Program-made: the position numbers and the translations under genes
Shown here: one piece after another, positions 57,133-64,000 of the stretch
Layout of the letters: each line of letters opens with the position of its first letter
How positions within the stretch are numbered: position 1 is the first letter of the stretch
Source of the DNA: Saprospiraceae bacterium
GTDB lineage: Bacteria; Bacteroidota; Bacteroidia; Chitinophagales; Saprospiraceae
Assembly (NCBI GenBank): GCA_958295895.1
Contig: CATQHI010000032.1
Location: forward strand, 1 to 64,000
Direction of reading: 5' to 3'
Length of the DNA stretch: 64,000 bases
Notes under the pieces: model-generated
What the model saw: the letters and a program-made list of their open reading frames with translations, nothing else
What the model was told of the DNA's origin: nothing
The model's database searches: none

Positions 57133-59094
57133 TTAGTAAGAAAGTGGTGGTCCCTCTCCGAGCAAGAATATGCTGGTTTCGGCACTGCTGCGGAGGTTGT
57201 AGTCCATGTTGCCGTTTTCTCCTGGATCCGTCTCGAGCTGCCTGAGCTTCTCGCGGTACACGGACAGAAATTCCCGGCTGGCATCGCCGGCGTATTGCAT
57301 TTGCTGTAGCGCGGTGAGGGCACGGTGTTGATTTTTATCCAGAGCGTAGTTACGGAGTACCTCCGCCGCCCGGCCGTGGTCCTCGGCGTACCGGACCAAT
57401 GCCCCGGCAGCCAGCATAGCGACGGTTGGGTGGGCATCCTCCAGCGCGTCGTTAAGGGCGGATTCGGTGGTGCGATCCAGCGGCGTACGGCCCAGTGCCG
57501 TAGCTGCCCAGTACCGGATCAGCGGCGATGCAGCGCCGAGGGAGTCGATCAACTGCCCACGCTCTTCGCTGCTTCGCGGATCGAGCCTGGCTGTACGCAG
57601 GGCGCTTTCCAGGGGGTAAGCTTGCCGATCTTGCCGGTATTCGTAGGGCATAGCCAGTTCGGCTAGGGCCACTTCGGGAAGGAAATGCAGGTCACGTTCG
57701 GCCAGTACCCGCTCGGTCAGGAGCTCGCGCATCCGGGCCAGGCGGTCGGCCTGGGCAGCATCATCGATGAGATTGTTTCTCTCCCAGGGGTCCTGCTGTA
57801 GATCAAAAAGGGTCTCGGTGGGCTGGGGCCGGAGAATACGCCCCTGCCCCTCGCTCAGCCTTCCGGCGCGGTCGTCGGCAAGGATGGTCTGCACGATATC
57901 CCCCACGAAGGCGTACTTCTGCGGCTTGAGGATTGGGTACTGGGGCAGGAAGTTGTAGGTGTACAGGTAGCGACCGTCGGTGACGGAGCGGGCCAGGTCG
58001 GGCGTCTCGTCGATACGATTGCGGCCGGTAAAGATGTAGTCGTCGGCCGGAGCGCGGGCCGAACCGAGCATTGCACGCCCCTCCATATAGTCGGGTATCT
58101 CACCGCCGATCAGGCTGATCAGGGTCGGTCCCAGATCCTGAAATACTACCAATTCTTCCGTCGCGCTTCCCGGCGCCCAGGGGGATAGGTCGCGATAGGC
58201 CTCCGGGAACCAGATCGCGAAGGGTACCTGGTAGCCCAGGCCGGTGGCGGTGGCCTTGCCGCCGGGAACGGCCTCGCCGTGGTCGGCGTAGAAGAAGATG
58301 ATGGTGCTGTCGCGCAACCCGTCGGCCTCCAGCCGGTCGAGCAACTCGCCAACCTGAAGATCGGCGTAGTTGATCGCGTTGAGTACCCGGGCCATATGCT
58401 CGCGCATCTCGGGCGAGTCACGGAAAACCGGCGGCATGTGTAGGGTCTCGGCGCTGGTGACCAGGGAGTCCGGTAGGCTATCCAGAATGTTTTTCTCGTA
58501 CCAGACCCGCGGCTTGGTCATCGTGCGTGATTGGTGGCTCGCAAAAATGTTGAATACACTGAAGAAGGGCTGCCCCGGCGCCCGCTTCCACCAGCCGGCC
58601 TGATTGGAGGACTCATCCCACGACTCGGCGATGATCTCCTTGGCCCGCCCGTTGTTGTAGTCCGTCTTGGAATTGTTGGTGGTGTAATAGCCCTGGTCGC
58701 GCACGTAGGCCGGGTAGCCACGGATGAAGTCCGGGATGGGGTACGCACTACGGTGGTGACCGGTGCCGGTCTTGTTAGGACTTACCCCCGTGATGAGGGC
58801 GTTGCGGGCTACGGCGCAGACGGGGGCTGGCGCGAAGGCCCGGTTGAAGCGTACGCCCTCCCGCACGAGGCGGTCCACGTTCGGGGTATGTACGTCGGGG
58901 TTACCGTAGGCACCGATGAACTGGGGGGAGGTGTCCTCGATGGTGATCCAGAGCACATTGGGCCGGGCTGCCGTATTTCGCCGCTCCTCCGACTCACTTT
59001 GCACCTGCGCGCCGCCGCCCTCCTGGGCTTGCAGTTGGGGCGTGAGGCAGAGAATGAGGAGGAGTAACCGGAGTGTATATCCCATGATATTCAT
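57133..59094 (-). CDS. sulfatase with C-terminal HEAT-like region and atypical active-site motif (CAVAR)
   Basis: 'PNVLWITIEDTSPQFIGAYGNPDVHTPNVDRLVREGVRFNRAFAPAPVCAVARNALITG', 'IIFFYADHGEAVPGGKATATGLGYQVPFAIWFPE'; C-terminal alpha-helical repeats. Confidence 0.9.
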   Translation of the reverse strand: MNIMGYTLRLLLLILCLTPQLQAQEGGGAQVQSESEERRNTAARPNVLWITIEDTSPQFIGAYGNPDVHTPNVDRLVREGVRFNRAFAPAPVCAVARNALITGVSPNKTGTGHHRSAYPIPDFIRGYPAYVRDQGYYTTNNSKTDYNNGRAKEIIAESWDESSNQAGWWKRAPGQPFFSVFNIFASHQSRTMTKPRVWYEKNILDSLPDSLVTSAETLHMPPVFRDSPEMREHMARVLNAINYADLQVGELLDRLEADGLRDSTIIFFYADHGEAVPGGKATATGLGYQVPFAIWFPEAYRDLSPWAPGSATEELVVFQDLGPTLISLIGGEIPDYMEGRAMLGSARAPADDYIFTGRNRIDETPDLARSVTDGRYLYTYNFLPQYPILKPQKYAFVGDIVQTILADDRAGRLSEGQGRILRPQPTETLFDLQQDPWERNNLIDDAAQADRLARMRELLTERVLAERDLHFLPEVALAELAMPYEYRQDRQAYPLESALRTARLDPRSSEERGQLIDSLGAASPLIRYWAATALGRTPLDRTTESALNDALEDAHPTVAMLAAGALVRYAEDHGRAAEVLRNYALDKNQHRALTALQQMQYAGDASREFLSVYREKLRQLETDPGENGNMDYNLRSSAETSIFLLGEGPPLSY

Positions 59095-59156
59095 GTTTTC
59101 TTGTGCAGTAGAGCCGTGTTGAGCCGCGGCGAAATAGCTAGTTGGGTGAGGGATTT

Positions 59157-61187
59157 CTACTGTTTTGTGATGGACTCCCGATCGTAGCTCAGATCAGAAA
59201 GCTTAAGTGCTGTGAGTTGCGTACCGGGCACTTGCCAGCGTAGGTATAGTTCGGCTCTTTCCCCCTCGGGGAGGCGGTAGAGAATGGTAAACGGGTGAAA
59301 ACCGGCCTCCAAGTCGAGGGAGGCGGTAACCGTATCCGTACTCGTAGAATGCTCGTTGCGTAGCAGGTGGATGTCGTGCAGGCGGACGTAAACACTGCCA
59401 TTATTTTCAAGCTGGAAGGTATAGTGGCCGGCGCGCGGAGCATTCAGGTAGCCGCTCCACGCATAGGCCTGGCCGCCGGGCAGGCCCTCGGCCACGTCGC
59501 CGGAGGGGCCGCGGGAATCCGGTACGGCCTCACCGATGAATTCCGGCCGCGCCGGGAGCCAGGTGCCGGTAGTGTCGAAGGAGCGGCGGACGATACCATT
59601 ACTCAGCCCCGGCGGCTTGGAGAGGGCGGGTACGGGAGCCTCGTCGTAGGGCCGCTCGGCGCTAGCATCGGGGATCCTGGCCCGGCGACTTATCGCCTGC
59701 ATCCTGCGCTCCAGGTCTGGCATGCTCGCGGCTAGATCGGTGGCCTCGGTGGAATCGGCGGTCAGGTCGTAAAGCTCGAAGGTGTCGTCCGGCCCCTGGA
59801 TGTCGAAACGTACGCCCTTGATATCACCGATTCGGACGGCCTGCATCTGTCCGCGGCGGCGGTCCCGGGCGGTGGGGGGAAATTCGGCGTATTCGGGGGT
59901 AGAACCACCGTGGAAGTACTCCCAGTAGAGGTACTCCCGGTCAAGGGAGGTGACCCGCCTGTCCAGCACGGGTAGTAGAGAGGTGCCGTCCGTGTAGGCG
60001 GGTACGGGCAGGCCGGCGAGTTCGGCGAAGGTGGCCAGCCAGTCCCAGTTGCCGGCCGGCTCGGAGGTGGCGGATGCCGGAGCAATGTGGCCGGGCCAGC
60101 GGACCAGGGTGGGTACCCGGATGCCCCCCTCGTACATGTCGCGCTTGATGCCGGAGAAGGGGCCGAAGGAACGAAAGAAGGTGGGAAGCTGACCGTCGGT
60201 ATTGTGGGGCCCGTTGTCGGAGCTAAAGATCACCACGGTGTTTTCGTCCATGTCCAGATCTACGAGCAGCTGCATCAGGTCGCCGACGGCCGTGTCGATG
60301 CGACGGATCATGGTGGCGAATACTTTTTCCGTTTCGGGCCAGGGCTTGTCCCGGTAGTCTACGTGCACGTAGCTGTCGATCTCACCCCGGGCGGTATTTA
60401 CGTAGGGTGTCTCGGTATTGTCGGTGCCGGTGTACCGTAGTCCGCCGCTGCGGCCGTAGCCCTCCGGGTAGGGACCGGTCGGCAGCTGTAGCTTTTTGTG
60501 GGGCGTATCGTAGGCCAGGTACATGAATACCGGCTGCTCGGGGCGGGTAGCGTGCTGCTCGGTGAGGTAGGCCTTGGCCCGGGCGGTGAACAGATCGGTG
60601 GTGTAGGTCTTGTCGGTACCCGTGGTGATGGTTTTGTAGCCATCGGTTACAAAAGCCTGCTTATCGGTCGTCCCGTTGCGGGGATAGTGCTCGTGGCCCT
60701 CTATATGGTGCAGGTAGCCGAAAAAGTCGGTGAAGCCCCGTCGCAGGGGATGGGCAGCCAGGTCCGATCCACGCTTGCCGGCCAGGCCGTATTTACCGAC
60801 GTGGATGGTACGGTAACCGGCACCGCTCAGTAGCGAGGCTACATTAAGCCCCTCCGGCAGCTCCTTGTCGAACTGGTTATCCCTGATCTGGGAATGCCCC
60901 TGGTGGAGGCCGAGCAGGAAGGAGGCCCGTGAAGGCGCGCAGACCGGGCCGCCGACGTAGTGGTCGGTCAGCATCATGCCCTCCTCGGCCAGCTGATCAA
61001 GGCGGGGAGTATCGAATTTGCGCTCACCCTCCCGACTATCCTGAAAAAACTTCCCCACGTCCTCATAGCCGAGATCGTCGGTAAGAATGAAGATAATGTT
61101 GGGCCTGACAGACTGCGCGCGGACGCCGCCGCAGAGCAGCAGGGTCAGGCAGAGGGCTAGGGGTCCGAATAACGTCTTGCGGTGCAT
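59157..61187 (-). CDS. sulfatase with C-terminal PA14-like domain (CAPSR)
   Basis: 'PNIIFILTDDLGYEDVGKFFQDSREGERKFDTPRLDQLAEEGMMLTDHYVGGPVCAPSRASFLLG', 'FSSDNGPHNTDGQLPTFFRSFGPFSGIKRDMYEGGIRVPTLVRWPGHIA', C-terminal 'AYAWSGYLNAPRAGHYTFQLENNGSVYVRLHDIHLL'. Confidence 0.94.
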   Translation of the reverse strand: MHRKTLFGPLALCLTLLLCGGVRAQSVRPNIIFILTDDLGYEDVGKFFQDSREGERKFDTPRLDQLAEEGMMLTDHYVGGPVCAPSRASFLLGLHQGHSQIRDNQFDKELPEGLNVASLLSGAGYRTIHVGKYGLAGKRGSDLAAHPLRRGFTDFFGYLHHIEGHEHYPRNGTTDKQAFVTDGYKTITTGTDKTYTTDLFTARAKAYLTEQHATRPEQPVFMYLAYDTPHKKLQLPTGPYPEGYGRSGGLRYTGTDNTETPYVNTARGEIDSYVHVDYRDKPWPETEKVFATMIRRIDTAVGDLMQLLVDLDMDENTVVIFSSDNGPHNTDGQLPTFFRSFGPFSGIKRDMYEGGIRVPTLVRWPGHIAPASATSEPAGNWDWLATFAELAGLPVPAYTDGTSLLPVLDRRVTSLDREYLYWEYFHGGSTPEYAEFPPTARDRRRGQMQAVRIGDIKGVRFDIQGPDDTFELYDLTADSTEATDLAASMPDLERRMQAISRRARIPDASAERPYDEAPVPALSKPPGLSNGIVRRSFDTTGTWLPARPEFIGEAVPDSRGPSGDVAEGLPGGQAYAWSGYLNAPRAGHYTFQLENNGSVYVRLHDIHLLRNEHSTSTDTVTASLDLEAGFHPFTILYRLPEGERAELYLRWQVPGTQLTALKLSDLSYDRESITKQ

Positions 61188-61231
61188 TGCGACTAATTTA
61201 CGTTAATCGCGGGTACCGGGGGAGACTTCAG

Positions 61232-62101
61232 TTATTCCGGCAGATCATTATACACCTTCGCCCCCGCCGGCCGCGCAAAAAAGTCGTCCCCCAGCTCCGG
61301 CTTAAATGCGTAATCGCTCACCGTGATCCGCGTCACCGGCTCGCTCGCCGCTCCAGCATTCCACATACTAGTGAGGTAGCCCGCCGGCAGGGTCACGCCT
61401 TCTACGGTCGTCTTGCCCGTCAGTACCATCAGCTTTTCGGGCGTACTGCCGCCATCGGGGAAGTAGCCGGGGTAGGTGACCACGTAGCGTAGGGCATCGA
61501 GCTGGCCGGTGTCGGGATTGAGGTACAGGACGTAGTAGTCGCCCGAGGCATCACCGGTACCCGCATCGAAGGTCACCTTCACCATATCGTAGGTCGTACC
61601 GTTGAGCTCGGCGGGCGGCAGGGCGGCGAAGTTGATCCCCGCATCAGCTAGGACGAAGGGCAGTCCCACGAAGTAGTAGGGCGTCAGCGACCAGAAGCGC
61701 GGGCTCATCCCCTCCACCTTTTCCCCCGTCATCGACCAGGCCTCCTTACCGTCGAAGCCGAAGCGCAGGGTAGAGTCCCCGGCGTAGAGGTGCACGGCCT
61801 TGGCGCTGCGGTAGTCATTGGTCACGTAGGTATTCCGTGGCGTACTGCCGTCCAGCGGCTGGTAATCGAAGTGGTAGTACAGCGGTCCGTTCCCGTACCA
61901 TTTTGTGAGTCCGCCCATGGCGTCGATGGCGCGCAACACTTTACGGGCGGGGTCGCTGGTGCTCAGGCGGGTAGTAGCTGCAACGATGCGATCCTGGTAA
62001 GGACTGATCGGATTTTCCTGGGTTACCCGGTCGGATTCAGCGGCTTGGGGCGTCGTACAGGCAAAAAGCGCCACGAAGAACAAAAGGGGGAGGCACCTCA
62101 T
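61232..62101 (-). CDS. DUF6503-like lipoprotein
   Basis: MRCLPLLFFVALFACTTPQ lipobox (ORF to 62179 trimmed); 'KVLRAIDAMGGLTKWYGNGPLYYHFDYQP'. Confidence 0.65.
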   Translation of the reverse strand: MRCLPLLFFVALFACTTPQAAESDRVTQENPISPYQDRIVAATTRLSTSDPARKVLRAIDAMGGLTKWYGNGPLYYHFDYQPLDGSTPRNTYVTNDYRSAKAVHLYAGDSTLRFGFDGKEAWSMTGEKVEGMSPRFWSLTPYYFVGLPFVLADAGINFAALPPAELNGTTYDMVKVTFDAGTGDASGDYYVLYLNPDTGQLDALRYVVTYPGYFPDGGSTPEKLMVLTGKTTVEGVTLPAGYLTSMWNAGAASEPVTRITVSDYAFKPELGDDFFARPAGAKVYNDLPE

Positions 62102-62171
62102 CTTTGCTTTTTCAAGGGGACGCGCACGGGCCGGAAAGGTTCTCCGGTAGTGCAATGCGCTGTTCGGGGAC

Positions 62172-62193
62172 CGATGCACCTGCGTGCCCGCCC
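62172..62193 (-). repeat. dispersed 22-nt motif copy, 1-2 mismatches (divergent intergenic upstream of GH2)
   Basis: minus strand GGGCGGGCACGCAGGTGCATCG. Confidence 0.65.
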
Positions 62194-62242
62194 CAATTCC
62201 TTACCTTATCCCCGTATTTTTTCACCCGAGCATTACTGTACT

Positions 62243-64000
62243 ATGTCGAAGCACCTTTTTCTTCTTCTCCTTGGCTGCTGTAGCCTTCTCCTGCCCGCCC
62301 AGCAAGACAGCGTACTCCGCTTCGAAATGAGCACCCCCTGGAGCGCCACCGTCAGTCAGACCCAGCCCTGGAACGTCTACCCCCGCCCCCAGCTCAAACG
62401 CGACAACTGGACCAACCTCAACGGGCAGTGGGACTACGCCATCACCGCCATGACCTCCGCCGCGGCCCCGACCCGCTACGACGGAAAGATTCTGGTCCCC
62501 TTTGCCGTGGAATCGTCCCTGAGCGGCGTGAAAAAACTGGTGAAGGAAAACGAGTATTTATGGTACCGCCGCACCTTTACGACGCCAAGTAAGAACGACG
62601 GTGATCTTGTATTGATCCACTTCGGGGCGGTAGACTTCCGCGCCACGGTCTACCTCAACGGGCAGGTCATCGGTGGTCACACCGGCGGCTACACTGCCTT
62701 CACTTTTGACCTCACCCCCTACCTGAAGCAGCGCGGAGAGCAGGAGCTGGTGGTGCGCGTTTCCGACCCCACCGATACCGGCCTCCAGGCCCGTGGCAAG
62801 CAAGTACAGGACCCCGGGGGCATCTTCTACACCCCCGTCACCGGCATCTGGCAGACTACCTGGCTGGAGGTCGTCCCTAAAGACTACATCCGCGGGCTCA
62901 AGACCACCCCGAACCTGAGCGCGGGTGCCCTAAATGTCGAAGTACTGACCAATGCGCTATCCAAAGACCTTACCGCCACGGTAACGCTCTCCGGTGCGGG
63001 CGGTACGCAGGTAGCTAGCCAGTCCGTCGACCTGATGGCCGGCGGCGGGGGGCAGGCCCTGGAGTTGCAGGTACCCGACGCCCGTCTCTGGTCGCCCGAA
63101 GACCCCTTCCTCTATGACCTCGAAGTCACGCTTTCCGACCCCACGGGCGGCCGCGTAGACGGGGTAAGTAGCTACGCCGGTATGCGCGAGGTGAGCCTCG
63201 GAAAAGACGCTAACGGTCACACCGCGATCCTACTCAATGGTAGCCCCTACTTTCAGTTCGGCCCCCTCGACCAGGGCTACTGGCCCGATGGGCTCTACAC
63301 CGCCCCGACCGCGCAGGCCATGGTGTTCGACCTGGAGATGACCAAAAAGTGGGGCTTCAACATGCTACGTAAGCACGTCAAAGTCGAGCCCGCTACCTTT
63401 TATCACGCCTGCGATACCCTGGGCCTGCTGGTCTGGCAGGATATGCCGAGCGGCTACATGCAGAACCAAACCTTCGTCGGCCCCGAAGACGTACAGGACG
63501 CCGACCAACCCTATGCGGCGGCCGTACAGTTCGAGCGGGAGTACAAGGAACTGATCGATCAGCTTTACAGCGTGCCCAGCATCGTCACCTGGGTGCCCTT
63601 CAACGAGGGTTGGGGGCAGTTCGACACCGAGCGGATTGCCGCCTGGACCAAGGCCTACGACCCCAGCCGGATCGTCGATGCACCGAGTGGGTGGACTGAC
63701 CGTGGCGTGGGCGATATGTACGACGTGCATATCTACCCCGGCCCCGGTATGGAACGCCCCGAGGACGACCGCGCCTCCGTACTCGGCGAGTTCGGTGGCC
63801 TCGGCTACCCCGTACCCGATCACCTCTGGTGGGACAAGCGCAACTGGGGCTACCGCACCCTCAGCAGTCAGGAAGAGCTCACCGATGGCTTTGCCGAACT
63901 GATGAACGGTCTGATTGGGCTGCGGCCCCGCGGACTTTCCGCCGCCGTGTACACCCAGACCACCGACGTGGAGGGCGAGATCAATGGTCTGATGACCTAT
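62243..64000 (+). CDS. glycoside hydrolase family 2 protein (C-terminus outside window)
   Basis: MSKHLFLLLLGCCSLLLPAQQDS...; 'WTNLNGQWDYAI', 'YLWYRRTFTTP', 'IHFGAVDFRATVYLNGQVIGGHTGGYTAFTFDLTPYL', 'DPTDTG', 'GIWQTTWLEVVP'; open to the window edge. Confidence 0.92.
   Translation, partial: MSKHLFLLLLGCCSLLLPAQQDSVLRFEMSTPWSATVSQTQPWNVYPRPQLKRDNWTNLNGQWDYAITAMTSAAAPTRYDGKILVPFAVESSLSGVKKLVKENEYLWYRRTFTTPSKNDGDLVLIHFGAVDFRATVYLNGQVIGGHTGGYTAFTFDLTPYLKQRGEQELVVRVSDPTDTGLQARGKQVQDPGGIFYTPVTGIWQTTWLEVVPKDYIRGLKTTPNLSAGALNVEVLTNALSKDLTATVTLSGAGGTQVASQSVDLMAGGGGQALELQVPDARLWSPEDPFLYDLEVTLSDPTGGRVDGVSSYAGMREVSLGKDANGHTAILLNGSPYFQFGPLDQGYWPDGLYTAPTAQAMVFDLEMTKKWGFNMLRKHVKVEPATFYHACDTLGLLVWQDMPSGYMQNQTFVGPEDVQDADQPYAAAVQFEREYKELIDQLYSVPSIVTWVPFNEGWGQFDTERIAAWTKAYDPSRIVDAPSGWTDRGVGDMYDVHIYPGPGMERPEDDRASVLGEFGGLGYPVPDHLWWDKRNWGYRTLSSQEELTDGFAELMNGLIGLRPRGLSAAVYTQTTDVEGEINGLMTY

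Noticed and set aside
1-64000. CRISPR arrays, rRNA and tRNA genes
   Set aside because: No regularly spaced direct repeats with unique spacers and no recognisable rRNA/tRNA segments were seen; a tRNAscan/Infernal run would be needed to exclude small RNAs fully.
1-64000. Reading the dispersed motif as a strand-biased FtsK (KOPS) or Chi signal
   Set aside because: Orientations are nearly balanced across the window, unlike polar replication-linked motifs; whole-genome skew is needed to settle it.

Overview
64 kb of a GC-rich Bacteroidota chromosome. The sequence suggests a Lewinella/Saprospiria-like organism: SusC/SusD pair, sulfatases, a T9SS-type C-terminal domain and TAnnTTTG-like promoters. 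This lineage call is an inference. From left to right the window contains: the 3' part of a DUF234-type ATPase (frameshifted); a complete type I Wadjet operon jetABCD on the minus strand, whose jetD reading frame is broken twice by single-nucleotide insertions; a Crp/Fnr regulator and a hydrolase; a SGNH hydrolase; a GH9 + CBM60-like + T9SS protein; clpB; an ECF sigma factor next to an anti-sigma-like/TonB-like fusion; a REP-associated transposase (RAYT) flanked by triloop REP hairpins; housekeeping genes (manC-like, POT transporter, penicillin acylase, rnr, ompH x2, murI, two-component system, pnp); and a sulfatase-rich polysaccharide utilization locus (four sulfatases, susC/susD, GH2) at 48.7-64 kb. 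The most interesting unexplained signal is a dispersed, non-palindromic motif of about 22 nt, GGGCGGGGMCGCAGGTGCRNNG. At least 13 good copies occur in both orientations, in intergenic and coding DNA in different reading frames, about one per 5 kb. Other notable signals are the covarying triloop REP units around the RAYT, two loci with 11-bp-period iterons next to GC hairpins, a 75-nt near-perfect hairpin between the two ompH genes, and a cluster of frameshifts at 47.4-53.7 kb. No rRNA, tRNA or CRISPR array was recognised. All calls come from reading the sequence; no database search was run.
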